Origin: an uncultured Opitutaceae bacterium
GTDB taxonomy: Bacteria > Verrucomicrobiota > Verrucomicrobiia > Opitutales > Opitutaceae
Reading direction: 5' to 3'
Length of the DNA stretch: 46,087 nucleotides
Assembly (NCBI GenBank): GCA_903952145.1
Contig: CAJBES010000198.1
Coordinates: 1 to 46,087 of the forward strand
Both the position numbers and the translations under genes were made by a program. The notes beneath the pieces were generated by a model. The model made no database searches. It had not been told where the DNA came from and worked only from the letters and a program-made list of their open reading frames with translations. This document shows positions 26,793 to 34,965 of the stretch, in pieces; within the stretch, counting starts at the first letter, position 1; every line of letters begins with the position of its first letter.

Positions 26793-27818
26793 TCATGGGG
26801 CGGTGTGCCCCGGGCCCTGATACCAAGCCACCAGTTCCGCGGTGCCGGCGGCCATGGTGACGCGCGGCGCATAGCCGAGGTCGCGGCGCGCGGCGGTGAT
26901 ATCGAACCAGTGATCTTTGGCGAGTTCGGCGGCAATAAAGCGGGTCATGGGCGGCTCTCCTTTCAGAGGCAACACGCGCCATGCGGCCTCGCACGCCGCC
27001 CCGATAGCGGTGGCGGCGCCGAGCGGAATACTTTTTGTCACCGGTGGTTTTTCGAGTGCGATGAGCAGGCCGTTAATCCAGTCCCAGAGTACGACAGGTT
27101 CGCCGTTGGTAATGTAGAACGCCTTGCCGGCGGCCGCCGGCAAGGCGTCATGTATTACATGGCACTTTGCCAGAGCTTGCTCCGCTTGCAGGTGGGCGTC
27201 CACGGCGTTATCGATGTGGACCATGTCCACGCGGTTGCGGCCGGAGCCGACGATGCGAAGCTGGCCGGCGTGGGCGCGGGCAAGCAGGCGCGGCACGAGA
27301 TGCGGGTCACCGACACCCCAGATGAGGTGCGGGCGCAGAGCGACGGTGTGGAGTTCTGGTGAATTGGCGGCGAGTACCTCGCGCTCAGCGATAGCCTTGG
27401 TGAGCGGATAAGGACTCGGGCAGGAGGTGGTGAGTGGGAGGGATTCATCCACGCCGGCGAGGTCGTGGCCGTTATAGATCACGCTTGGAGTGCTTGTGTG
27501 GACAAAATTACGCACACCATGACGGCGGCAGCCCGCGAGGAGGGCGCGCGTGCCGAGCACATTGGTGCGGAAGAAATCGTCGTAGCGGCCCCAGACGCCA
27601 ACCCGGGCGGCAGTATGGAAGACGGTGGTAATATCCGTGCAGGCGGCTTCGACCGCCGGGGCGTCGTCAAGTGAGGCGCGGATGAACTTCACGCCGCGGG
27701 TGGTGAGGTCAGGCGCCGGCGTGCGGCCGAGCACAGTGACGGTGCGGCCTTGCGTCAGGAGTCGCTCCACAATGCGCCGGCCGAGGAATCCGGTGCCACC
27801 GGTGACAAGGATGCTCAT
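26793..27818 (-). CDS. oleD: OleD-like NAD(P)-dependent 2-alkyl-3-oxoalkanoate reductase
   Basis: A short-chain reductase of 341 residues of the extended SDR / 3-beta-HSD type. It has the Rossmann motif TGGTGFLG at 6-13, the HTSTPSVIYNG active-site strand, the catalytic Tyr-Lys pair in YPLTK, and PHLIWGVGDPHLVPRLL. The TPSVIYNG signature and the position directly after an OleC-like gene fit OleD. OleD reduces the 2-alkyl-3-ketoacid made by OleA during long-chain olefin synthesis. The ATG at 27818 overlaps the oleC stop as ATGA, so translation is coupled. OleA and OleB are not in this window. A general NAD-dependent epimerase is the fallback call. Confidence 0.78.
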   Translation of the reverse strand: MSILVTGGTGFLGRRIVERLLTQGRTVTVLGRTPAPDLTTRGVKFIRASLDDAPAVEAACTDITTVFHTAARVGVWGRYDDFFRTNVLGTRALLAGCRRHGVRNFVHTSTPSVIYNGHDLAGVDESLPLTTSCPSPYPLTKAIAEREVLAANSPELHTVALRPHLIWGVGDPHLVPRLLARAHAGQLRIVGSGRNRVDMVHIDNAVDAHLQAEQALAKCHVIHDALPAAAGKAFYITNGEPVVLWDWINGLLIALEKPPVTKSIPLGAATAIGAACEAAWRVLPLKGEPPMTRFIAAELAKDHWFDITAARRDLGYAPRVTMAAGTAELVAWYQGPGHTAP

Positions 27819-29437
27819 CGCTTGGGATCGCTGGTGTAGCCTTTGGCGGTGGCGGCCCACCTGGCGAGGGCGAGCCGGTGGATTTTTGCATTGTGCCGCA
27901 CATCCACCGGCAGCTGCGGATGAAAATAAAAGGTCTTGATGGGGGCAGTGTGAGGGTAGGTCAGGGCGAGCTGACGGAATTCACGGGCGAGGGTTCGCGC
28001 TTCGCGGGAATCACGCACGTCGGATTCGACCACCAGGGCGGGCAACTGTAGACCACACGGACCGAGGCCGATGAGGGCGCAGCGCGCGGCCCGCGGGTGA
28101 AACCGGAAGACCTGTTCGCAGGGTTCCGGGAAGAGCGGACCGGTGGAGGTGGTCACGCGCTCGACCTTGCGGCCGCAGAACCAGAGCCGGCCGCTGGCAT
28201 CGAGATATCCAACATCGCCCATGCGGTGCCAGAGGGTCGTGCCAGCGGTGATCTTGGCGACGGCGGTGGGTGCCGGCAGCGCATCGTAGGTCTTGGTGAC
28301 CACCGGACCGCTGACAATGATCTCGCCGGTTTCTCCAGGAGGGAGTTCGTGCAGCCCTGCGTCAGCGGAAGTGAGAGCCACGATTTTGACCGCGATACCG
28401 GGCAGCGGCCGGCCGACACAGGCGCCGCGGACCGAAGTGGGATCAACTTCCGCGGCCGAGATGGAGCTGACCGGCAGCGCCTCGGTGGCCCCATAGGGAC
28501 TGTGCAAGGTGCCGTGAGGGAGCCAGCGGGCGGGATTGGTCCAAAGCGCGGCGGGCACAGGGGCGCCGGCACAGAGCACGCGGCGGAGCGAGGGAAGGGT
28601 GAGGTTTTCGGCGAGGCAGTGCCGCTGGATTTTAAACCAGAGCGTGGGTGAGCCGAAGGAATTTGTGACGCCCTCCTGCCGGATGGCCTGCACGATTTTG
28701 CCGGGGTCCACCGCGGCCGGGCGGCGGGGGTCCAACTCAGGGACCACGGTGGTCATGCCGAGAGCGGGATTGAAAAGTGCGAAGATAGGGAGCATCGGCA
28801 GGTCCACCTCACCCGGCTGGATGTCGTAGGCTTCGCGGATGAGCCGGACCTGTGCCTCAAACATGCCGTGCTCGTAGCACACGCCCTTCGGGACACCGGT
28901 GGAACCGGAGGTGAACAACACGGCGGCCAGATCGGAGGACGTACTCGCCGTAATGCTGTATTTTGGAATTTTGATTCCGGCTTGGGCCAGCCGGGCGGTG
29001 AGTGCACCACTCGCCGGGATACGGACCTTGACGCTACGGAAGGTTGGGCGGAAAAACCGGCTGAGGAGCAGGGCGAGCGGGATGCCGACAAGGACGCGGG
29101 GTTGCGAGTGCCGGACGCAATGCAGGAAGTTTTGCAGGCCCATGCCGGGATCAATGACAATGGGCACGGCACCAACCTTGAAGAGTGCGAAGGCGGCGGC
29201 GATGAGTGGCAGCCCCTGTTTCACCATAAGCAGGGTGCGGTCGCCGCGCTGCACGCCTGCGGCGGCGAGGCGGGCACACCAGGCATCCACTTCACGGTCG
29301 AGATCGGCGAAGGTAAGGGTCAGATAATCGATGGCGCCGGTGGCGGCGCGCCCACGAGGGATTTTCAGCGCCGGGTGATCCGGCTGGCGTGCCGCCATGA
29401 GCGGCAGGTGGCGCGCAATATTGGCGGATTCGGCCAT
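27815..29437 (-). CDS. oleC: OleC-like beta-lactone synthetase (AMP-dependent ligase family)
   Basis: A 540-residue adenylate-forming enzyme. The P-loop-like motif LFTSGSTGVPKGV, SPYGATEALPVSS, and the MGDVGYLDASGRLWFCGRKVERV hinge are plain. The C-terminus, PVDVRHNAKIHRLALARWA, matches the distinctive OleC ending rather than ordinary acyl-CoA synthetases. OleC turns 2-alkyl-3-hydroxyacids into beta-lactones with ATP; OleB then decarboxylates them to olefins. The ATG at 29437 is used. The gene sits 15 bases after an RNase D gene and overlaps oleD by four bases, giving an rnd-oleC-oleD operon. Confidence 0.8.
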   Translation of the reverse strand: MAESANIARHLPLMAARQPDHPALKIPRGRAATGAIDYLTLTFADLDREVDAWCARLAAAGVQRGDRTLLMVKQGLPLIAAAFALFKVGAVPIVIDPGMGLQNFLHCVRHSQPRVLVGIPLALLLSRFFRPTFRSVKVRIPASGALTARLAQAGIKIPKYSITASTSSDLAAVLFTSGSTGVPKGVCYEHGMFEAQVRLIREAYDIQPGEVDLPMLPIFALFNPALGMTTVVPELDPRRPAAVDPGKIVQAIRQEGVTNSFGSPTLWFKIQRHCLAENLTLPSLRRVLCAGAPVPAALWTNPARWLPHGTLHSPYGATEALPVSSISAAEVDPTSVRGACVGRPLPGIAVKIVALTSADAGLHELPPGETGEIIVSGPVVTKTYDALPAPTAVAKITAGTTLWHRMGDVGYLDASGRLWFCGRKVERVTTSTGPLFPEPCEQVFRFHPRAARCALIGLGPCGLQLPALVVESDVRDSREARTLAREFRQLALTYPHTAPIKTFYFHPQLPVDVRHNAKIHRLALARWAATAKGYTSDPKR

Positions 29438-29452
29438 CGGGGAGGCCCGCAC

Positions 29453-30628
29453 TCAGCCGTGCTTCAGGGCGGGGATGCTGCGCAGAATGTCGGCCTGCCA
29501 GGGCAGCAGGATCTCGTCGAGTTTTCGGGGGTGGTGGGCAATTTGCGCGAGTTGGGAGCGGGTGGCGATGAGGGTGGGCTCAATTGAGAGCTTGGCGGCG
29601 AGCTTGTCACGGTCGGCTTTGATGCGGTCCTGTAGGGCCACCTCGGCCATGGTGAGGGAAAGATGGTTGGGGTCGCGCCCGCGGCGACGGGGCAGGGAGT
29701 GCGGGTCGCGGGCGAGTCCGGCGCGCACGGCGGCGGCGAGCGAGGGAAACAGGCGACCGTGGCGCTTGCCCAAATGCACCTGAGTGAGGATGGTCTCCTC
29801 AGTGTCGCCGAATTCGGCGGCTCCAGCGAGTTGGAGGAGGAGTTTGTTGCCACAGACCTTGAAGGGCGGAGTATCGAGGAGCTGGGCCTGTTGCTCGCGC
29901 CAGTGCCAGACTGCGTGGAGAACACCCAAGCCGGCGCCGCGGAGGCGCTCGCTCTGGCCGATGCGCCAGTCGTTTTCATCGGGCACGGCAAAGCCGGTGC
30001 GGCCGGCTTCGATTTGCGCGCAGCACTGCTGTTCGAGCCACTCCATGCGCCGCAGGCGAATGAGTTCGCGCTTGAGCAGGGCGCGCAGGGCGGGCAGGTG
30101 CCAGACATCAAGCGCCGCATAGTCGAGCATCTTTTGGGTGAGCGGCCGCCGCGACCAATTGGCTTTCTGAGATTCCTTGGAAAGCTTCACGCCAAAGTGA
30201 TCTTCGAGCAGGGAGGCGAGGCCGACACGCGGACGGTTGAGGAGCTGCGCGGCAAGCATGGTATCGAAGATACTGTGCGGGCGGAAACGGCAGAGGTCAT
30301 GCAACAGGCGTAAGTCAAAATCGCTGCCGTGCATAATGAAGTGCTTTTGCTCGAGGCGTTTCCAGAGTCCGTCGAGGGGCAGACCGGCGAGCGCATCCAC
30401 GAGAAAGACCCTGCCGTCCACGAGAAATTGGAGGAGGCAGAGACGGGTCTTGTAGTGAAACATGTTGTCCGCCTCGGTATCGAGGGCGACCTCGTCCACG
30501 CGGTCGAGGGCGGTGAACAGCGGGGCGAGCTGGCCGGGCTGGTCGATGAGCTGATAGATCGGCGCGGGGGAGATGATCTTGGCGCCGAGCAGGCGGCGCA
30601 GGCGCAGGGGAAGGAAGCGGGAAATCAT
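29453..30628 (-). CDS. rnd: Ribonuclease D family 3'-5' exonuclease with HRDC domain
   Basis: A protein of about 391 residues. The DEDDy exonuclease core is complete: ALDTEADN (Asp50, Glu52), HGSDFDLRLL (Asp105), FDTMLAAQLL (Asp122), and YAALDVWHL (Tyr170, Asp174). The C-terminal half has an HRDC-like RNA/DNA-binding helical region (ARDPHSLPRRRGRDPN, then KLAAKLSIEPTLIATRSQL). RNase D trims tRNA 3' ends and other stable RNAs. The ATG at 30628 (MISRFLPLRL) is preferred to a TTG at 30676. It is the first gene of a likely operon with oleC and oleD, an odd pairing with no obvious functional link. Confidence 0.87.
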   Translation of the reverse strand: MISRFLPLRLRRLLGAKIISPAPIYQLIDQPGQLAPLFTALDRVDEVALDTEADNMFHYKTRLCLLQFLVDGRVFLVDALAGLPLDGLWKRLEQKHFIMHGSDFDLRLLHDLCRFRPHSIFDTMLAAQLLNRPRVGLASLLEDHFGVKLSKESQKANWSRRPLTQKMLDYAALDVWHLPALRALLKRELIRLRRMEWLEQQCCAQIEAGRTGFAVPDENDWRIGQSERLRGAGLGVLHAVWHWREQQAQLLDTPPFKVCGNKLLLQLAGAAEFGDTEETILTQVHLGKRHGRLFPSLAAAVRAGLARDPHSLPRRRGRDPNHLSLTMAEVALQDRIKADRDKLAAKLSIEPTLIATRSQLAQIAHHPRKLDEILLPWQADILRSIPALKHG

Positions 30629-30769
30629 TAGGCGGGTAGCGGCGGGAAGGCTCACCCTTCCGAACGGAACGTTCAACGTCCAAGTAAGATAAAATTAGTA
30701 ATCCGCTGCGCCGGGGCACCTAATCTCCAGGCCGGTTTCCAGATATGGCCGGTTGGGATACAGAACCAA

Positions 30770-31624
30770 TCACCCGGCCCATGCGGTAAGAAAGGCATCA
30801 ATCAACTGAGGGAGGTCGGCACTGTAACCACCCTCGAGAATGGCGGCGGTGGGGCGGTCAGCCTCGCGGAGCCAGCGGCCGAGGACGGCAAAGTCAGTGG
30901 TTTCGAGCGTCATGTCCGTGATGGGATCCTGCGCATAGGCGTCGAAGCCGGCGGAGACGAGGATGAGGTCGGGGTTGAAATTGAGGACGACCTGCCAGGA
31001 TTCGGCGAGGGCGACCATGTGCCCGGCGCGCGCGGTATGGGGGCGCACCGGCCAGTTACGGCAGTTGTCAAAGGACGCGGTGCCAGTGCCGGGATATCCG
31101 GGTGCCTGATGAACCGAGGTGAAGAGCAGGCCCGGGCGACCAAGGAGGATGGACTCGGTGCCATTGCCATGGTGCGCGTCAAAATCCCAGACTGCGACCC
31201 GACGCGCGCCCTGCCCTTGCGCCCGTATTGCGGCGATGGCGATTTGGTTGAGATAGCAGAAGCCCATTGCTTGGTCGGCGGTGGCGTGATGGCCGGGCGG
31301 ACGCATGAGGCTGAAAACATTTTCGCCGTCCAAGGCGACTGCCGCGGCTACACAGGCGGCGCCAACGGCGCGGCGGGCATGATCAAATATGCCCTCGAAG
31401 TAAGGCGTGTCGGCGTCGAAGTCCCGTGGTTGCTGCAATCGTCTGAGGAAGGTGGCGGCATGGGCGCACAGCAGGGTGGATTCGTCCGCCACCGGTGGCA
31501 TTTGCCAAAACCAGTCGGGATGAGCGGTGCGAAGATGAATGGCGCTGCGGATGATCCGGGCCGGCTGCTCCGGCCGCATCGAGGAGCCGTAGTCGGCGCA
31601 CCGTGAATCGTGCAGGAGGATCAC
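30770..31624 (-). CDS. Histone deacetylase-family (AcuC-type) deacetylase
   Basis: A 284-residue zinc hydrolase of the arginase/deacetylase superfamily. Bacterial members deacetylate acetylpolyamines, acetyl-lysine (AcuC) or other amides. The active-site residues are present: RPPGHHA with the paired His, GFCYLNQIAIAA, VWDFDAHHGNGTE with metal Asp and His, SAGFDAYAQDP with the second Asp, and LEGGYS near the end. It starts with GTG (MILLHDSRC) 10 bases after the stop of the glycerophosphodiesterase gene, so the two form an operon. The substrate is unknown. Confidence 0.86.
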   Translation of the reverse strand: MILLHDSRCADYGSSMRPEQPARIIRSAIHLRTAHPDWFWQMPPVADESTLLCAHAATFLRRLQQPRDFDADTPYFEGIFDHARRAVGAACVAAAVALDGENVFSLMRPPGHHATADQAMGFCYLNQIAIAAIRAQGQGARRVAVWDFDAHHGNGTESILLGRPGLLFTSVHQAPGYPGTGTASFDNCRNWPVRPHTARAGHMVALAESWQVVLNFNPDLILVSAGFDAYAQDPITDMTLETTDFAVLGRWLREADRPTAAILEGGYSADLPQLIDAFLTAWAG

Positions 31625-31634
31625 GACGCATTCC

Positions 31635-32360
31635 TTATTGGCGGAGGGTTCGTTGGAGCAGGGCCGGATCGTCGCCGACCAGCGCGGTTACACCGAAACT
31701 GGCCAGTCGCCGCATGTCGACCGGCCGGTTGACCGTCCAACACCACACGCTGTGGCCACGGATTCTAAAATACCGCACAAAGGCGGCGGATTTTACGTCG
31801 CGCTGGTCGATGCAAAGACAGGCGGCGCCCACTGCGGCCATTTTGCGGACGAGCGTAGGGGCGGTGTGCGACCCGGAGTAGATAAGCATTCGTGGCATTG
31901 AGGGCGCGAGCCGGGCAGCCGTGTTCAGGATGGACAATGAAAACGATGACAGGATCACACCTGCCTGCGCCCGGGCCGCCCTCACCGCACGGAGCACCGG
32001 GGCGACCGGCACACCAGGTTTGATTTCGATCTGCACGATGGCGCGTCCGCGGATGAGCCGGAGAACAGCGGAAAGCCGGGGAATGGGCTCGGCACCACCA
32101 ATGCGCAGCGACCGGAGTTCGCGCCAGGTGGCGTGGGTGCCCCGGCGGCGGCAGCCGTTCAACCGCTGAAAATTTGGGTCGTGATACACGAAGGGCACGC
32201 CGTCGCGGGTCACGTGCACGTCGAGTTCGATGCCGTCAACCCCGAGAGCCAGGGCTCGGCGGAACGCGGCGAATGTGTTTTCAGGTTGCTCGACGGAGGC
32301 CCCGCGGTGGGCGATGACCAAGGGGCGGCGATTTGTGATTTGCGGTTGGCTGGCACTCAT
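31635..32360 (-). CDS. Glycerophosphodiester phosphodiesterase
   Basis: A 241-residue cytosolic GDPD-family enzyme that splits glycerophosphodiesters into glycerol 3-phosphate and an alcohol. The family motifs are HRGASVEQPENTFAAF with the catalytic His, Arg and Glu, VDGIELDVHVTRDGVPFVYHDPNFQR with the metal Glu, Asp and second His, and EIKPG. The C-terminal VWCWTVNRPVDMRRLASFGVTALVGDDP is also typical. There is no signal peptide. It is upstream of, and probably cotranscribed with, the deacetylase gene, and divergent from queC with a 69-base spacer. Confidence 0.9.
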   Translation of the reverse strand: MSASQPQITNRRPLVIAHRGASVEQPENTFAAFRRALALGVDGIELDVHVTRDGVPFVYHDPNFQRLNGCRRRGTHATWRELRSLRIGGAEPIPRLSAVLRLIRGRAIVQIEIKPGVPVAPVLRAVRAARAQAGVILSSFSLSILNTAARLAPSMPRMLIYSGSHTAPTLVRKMAAVGAACLCIDQRDVKSAAFVRYFRIRGHSVWCWTVNRPVDMRRLASFGVTALVGDDPALLQRTLRQ

Positions 32361-32429
32361 GGCTTAGTGGCCGATACATGGCGCGACCGAGGTGATTCGT
32401 TAGGCCATCGCCACCAACAAACAAGCAAT

Positions 32430-33125
32430 ATGAAAGTCGTCGTGCTCTGCTCCGGCGGGATGGACTCAGTGACCGCGCTCCACTGGGCGCGGCGGGAGCA
32501 TGCGGTGAACGCGGTGCTGAGCTTCGACTATGGGGCCAAGCACAACCACCGCGAGTTGCCGTTGGCGGCGGAACACGCGGCGCGGTCGGGGGTGAGGCAC
32601 GTGGTGATCACGCTCGACTTTGTGAACCGGCTGTTTGCCTCGGATCTGCTGAAAAGCGGTGGCGAGATTCCCGAGGGGCACTACGCAGCGGAGAACATGA
32701 AGCAGACGGTGGTGCCGTTCCGGAACGCCATCCTGCTTTCGATTGCGTGCGGGTTTGCCGAGAGTGTGGGCGCGGAGGGGTTGGTAATTGCAGCGCACGG
32801 CGGCGACCACGCCATCTATCCGGACTGCCGGGAGGATTTCATGCAGGCGATGGGTGACGCTATGCGATTGGGGACGTATGTAGGCGTGAAGCTACTGCGG
32901 CCGTTCATCGCCTTGAGCAAGGGACAGATTGTGGCCGAGGGGGTCCGGCTCGGCGTGGATTTTGCGCGCACCTGGTCATGTTACAAGGGAGGGGCCGTCC
33001 ACTGCGGCAAGTGCGGCACCTGCGTCGAGCGGCGCGAGGCCTTCATTTTGGCAGGATTGAAAGACCCCACGGTTTATATGGCAATTGATCCCCTGCCCCA
33101 ACCTCCCGGAGATAACCATCAATGA
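32430..33125 (+). CDS. queC: QueC, 7-cyano-7-deazaguanine (preQ0) synthase
   Basis: ATP-dependent enzyme that converts 7-carboxy-7-deazaguanine to preQ0 in queuosine synthesis. The 231 residues include the PP-loop SGGMDS at 8-13, FDYGAKHNHRE, VPFRNAILLSIA, and four zinc cysteines at about 184, 192, 195 and 198 (CYKGG...CGKCGTC). The ATG at 32430 gives MKVVVLCSGG; the frame is open for 99 codons above but only as a shadow of the divergent gene. The last codons encode Gly-Asp-Asn-His-Gln, and the TGA stop overlaps the ATG of a 7-codon ORF. queE follows 75 bases later. Confidence 0.95.
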   Translation: MKVVVLCSGGMDSVTALHWARREHAVNAVLSFDYGAKHNHRELPLAAEHAARSGVRHVVITLDFVNRLFASDLLKSGGEIPEGHYAAENMKQTVVPFRNAILLSIACGFAESVGAEGLVIAAHGGDHAIYPDCREDFMQAMGDAMRLGTYVGVKLLRPFIALSKGQIVAEGVRLGVDFARTWSCYKGGAVHCGKCGTCVERREAFILAGLKDPTVYMAIDPLPQPPGDNHQ

Positions 33126-33181
33126 ACCACCATCATCATCACTGATGGGCTTCAAGATCAGGGCTCATTTGCATAAGTCCG
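33116..33181 (+). promoter_or_regulatory. Candidate leader with two mutually exclusive stems in the queC-queE spacer
   Basis: CCATCA (33116-33121) and TGATGG (33143-33148) are perfect 6-base inverted repeats. They enclose exactly the seven sense codons of the Asn/His mini-ORF. A second possible stem pairs TGGGCTT (33146-33152) with AAGTCCG (33175-33181), including two G-U pairs. It shares bases 33146-33148 with the first, so only one can form at a time. A further open frame starts at the ATG at 33145 (overlapping the mini-ORF stop) and ends at 33213, 14 bases inside queE. The pairings are short, and their stability was judged by eye. Confidence 0.35.
33122..33145 (+). CDS. Candidate 7-codon leader peptide MNHHHHH between queC and queE
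   Basis: The ATG overlaps the queC stop (ATGA). The ORF reads Met-Asn-His-His-His-His-His and stops. All six codons after Met are of the NAY type (AAC, CAC, CAT, CAT, CAT, CAC), the class read by tRNAs that carry queuosine at position 34. A GGAGAT Shine-Dalgarno-like site lies at 33108-33113, eight bases before the ATG, in a genome where such sites are otherwise uncommon. Whether it is translated is not known. It could instead be a chance simple repeat (CAT)n. Confidence 0.45.
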   Translation: MNHHHHH

Positions 33182-33199
33182 AGGTTTCGAAAAACACCG

Positions 33200-33895
33200 A
33201 TGTTTATTTCTGAGATATTTTATTCACTGCAGGGTGAGGGCGAGTTGACCGGGGTGCCGTCGGTATTCGTGCGCACCAGTGGCTGTAACTTGCGCTGCAA
33301 CTGGTGCGACACACCTTATGCCTCGTGGAATCCCGAGGGTCAGCCGCACACGATCGAGCAGGTGGTGGAAGCGGTGCAGGCACATGCGGTTGCGCGCCAT
33401 GTGGTATTAACCGGCGGCGAACCCATGATCGCTCCAGAGATCCACGCGCTGGTAGACGAGCTGAAATTGCTGGGTTACCATATTACGATTGAGACGGCGG
33501 CCACAGTGGCACCGGAAGGGATCGCGTGCGACCTTGCCTCGCTTTCGCCGAAACTGCTGAACTCGGCGCCCGACGACCGGCTCAGCCTCATCTGGCGGAA
33601 AAAACACGAGGCTCTGCGCTGGCAGCCGGAGGTGGTGCGGGCGTGGATGGCGGCGTATGCCCACCAACTCAAGTTTGTCATCGCGCAGCCGGCGGACGTG
33701 GACGAACTGGAGGCCATGCTGGCCTCGTTGCATGTCGAGATTCTTCCGCACAAGGTGCTGCTGATGCCGGAAGGGGTGACCCTCGAGGAGATCCGGGGGC
33801 GCGCCGGTTGGCTAGGGGAACTGTGCAAGGCGCGTGGTTATCGTTACGCCCACCGATTGCAGCTTGAACTTTATGGCAACAGGCGCGGCACCTGA
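33200..33895 (+). CDS. queE: QueE, 7-carboxy-7-deazaguanine synthase
   Basis: Radical-SAM enzyme that makes 7-carboxy-7-deazaguanine, the substrate of QueC, from carboxytetrahydropterin. The 231-residue product opens MFISEIFYSLQGEGELTGVP and has the cluster motif CNLRCNWC at 29-36, then DTPYASW and VLTGGEPMI, all typical of QueE. The ATG at 33200 fits the conserved start exactly. It has no strong Shine-Dalgarno site; a GAGG lies 15 bases upstream. The end of the gene overlaps the exoD-like gene by 23 bases. Confidence 0.95.
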   Translation: MFISEIFYSLQGEGELTGVPSVFVRTSGCNLRCNWCDTPYASWNPEGQPHTIEQVVEAVQAHAVARHVVLTGGEPMIAPEIHALVDELKLLGYHITIETAATVAPEGIACDLASLSPKLLNSAPDDRLSLIWRKKHEALRWQPEVVRAWMAAYAHQLKFVIAQPADVDELEAMLASLHVEILPHKVLLMPEGVTLEEIRGRAGWLGELCKARGYRYAHRLQLELYGNRRGT

Positions 33896-34526
33896 CGGCG
33901 GGCCTGCTCCCCTGCCCCGCAAACTCTCGGAGGAGCTTGCGGAACTGCGCCGGCGCTTTACTGAGAAGCCGGTGACGCTGCGCGAAGTCATCCATACCCT
34001 GCACGGCCGGGCCTACACGCTGCTGCTCATTCTCTTTGCCCTGCCCTTCATCACGCCGCTTCCCCTGCCGGGGCTGTCCACACCGTTCGGGCTCGCCATC
34101 GCCTTTATTGCGCTGCGGTTGACGCTGGGTCAAAAGCCGTGGCTGCCGATGAAACTCCAACGCAAGGAGCTGCCGGCGGGTTTTTTTACCAAGGTCTTCA
34201 CCGTAGCGGCGCGTGTGATCAGCTTCATGGAAAAATTTCTCCGACCGAGGCTGGCGGTGCTCACCAGCTCGGGGATGCTGCAACAATTGCACGCCTTCAT
34301 AATCCTGCTCGCGGCCCTGAGCCTGCTGCTGCCATTACCGATTCCATTCACCAATTCATTCCCTGCGTGGACGATCCTGTTGCTGGCGGGCGGACTGCTG
34401 GAGCGAGACGGGGTGTTCATCCTCGCCGGTTACACGGTGTTCGCATTTGGGGTGCTGTATTTCATTTTCCTCGGCGAGGCGGCGGCGCAGCTCGTGGAGG
34501 CATTGCTGCACTGGCTGAGAGCCTGA
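33873..34526 (+). CDS. ExoD family membrane protein
   Basis: A 217-residue inner-membrane protein of the ExoD family, linked to exopolysaccharide production in rhizobia; the molecular role is unknown. Four to five hydrophobic segments are seen. The family pattern includes the N-terminal helix KLSEELAELRRRF, VTLREVIHTLHGRAYTLLLILFALPFITPLPLPGLST, FGLAIAFIALRLTLGQKPWLP, and PFTNSFPAWTILLLAGGLLERDGVFILAGYTV. The start at 33873 overlaps the queE 3' end, so it belongs to the queC-queE transcript. There is no known functional link to queuosine. Confidence 0.85.
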   Translation: MATGAAPDGGPAPLPRKLSEELAELRRRFTEKPVTLREVIHTLHGRAYTLLLILFALPFITPLPLPGLSTPFGLAIAFIALRLTLGQKPWLPMKLQRKELPAGFFTKVFTVAARVISFMEKFLRPRLAVLTSSGMLQQLHAFIILLAALSLLLPLPIPFTNSFPAWTILLLAGGLLERDGVFILAGYTVFAFGVLYFIFLGEAAAQLVEALLHWLRA

Positions 34527-34564
34527 GTAAATTCAGTCGTAGCACCCGTCCGGAAATTCTCAAC

Positions 34565-34666
34565 ACCAGCGACCGGGATGATCCGTGCACCGGTGAAGGC
34601 CGCGGGTTTTCCCTGCGCCACGACCGGGACGGTCGAGACGGCGAACGGCGCGCCGGAACCAAAAAG
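34565..34666 (-). pseudogene. Possible remnant of an exported amidohydrolase N-terminus
   Basis: On the minus strand a frame reads LFGSGAPFAVSTVPVVAQ and then GKPAAFTGARIIPVAG. This resembles a signal peptide end followed by the first strand of amidohydrolases (xxFTGARIIPVAG). The similarity stops after this point and no amidohydrolase body follows. It is 56 bases from the terC remnant in a 442-base gap without an intact gene. The call rests on one short motif and could be chance. Confidence 0.3.
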
Positions 34667-34721
34667 CGGGATAATATTAGGCCAGCAAGGCCCGGGTCAC
34701 ACCGTCGGCAAATGCAAAGGG

Positions 34722-34965
34722 TCACATCACGGCCCGCGACCGGGCGGGGGTCAATAGCGGGGCCACGACGGCGGTGCCGATGATGCCGCTGATGATGCCG
34801 AGCGACCAGCTGATGGAAAACTTTCCGCCGAAAGGGTCGTTGAGCTACACCATCTTCAGAGCACAAAGACCAGCACGGGACCGGGGCCGTATTTCAGAAA
34901 GTGAAATTTGTGCATCACGCCAGCCGGCAAAAGATTATTGCGCGCAGACCCAGAATGACGAACTC
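34722..34965 (-). pseudogene. Decayed 3' part of a TerC/Alx family membrane protein gene
   Basis: Read on the minus strand, three frame segments line up with the C-terminal third of TerC-family proteins. They are FVILGLRAIIF, then LPAGVMHKFHFLKYGPGPVL in the next frame, ending in a stop, then LNDPFGGKFSISWSLGIISG followed by IIGTAVVAPLLTP in another. Intact TerC proteins carry LGLRxxYFLLAGVxHKFxxLKYGL and GVKM...SLGIIxGxI in that order. At least two frameshifts and one in-frame stop separate the pieces, and no N-terminal part is present. It lies 3 bases downstream of nagB on the same strand. The rest of the 34527-34968 gap holds only the weak remnant above. Confidence 0.65.

Noticed and set aside
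32361-32429. Possible preQ1 riboswitch upstream of queC
   Set aside because: The 69-base spacer does not show the preQ1-I loop and A-rich tail or a convincing preQ1-II fold by eye.
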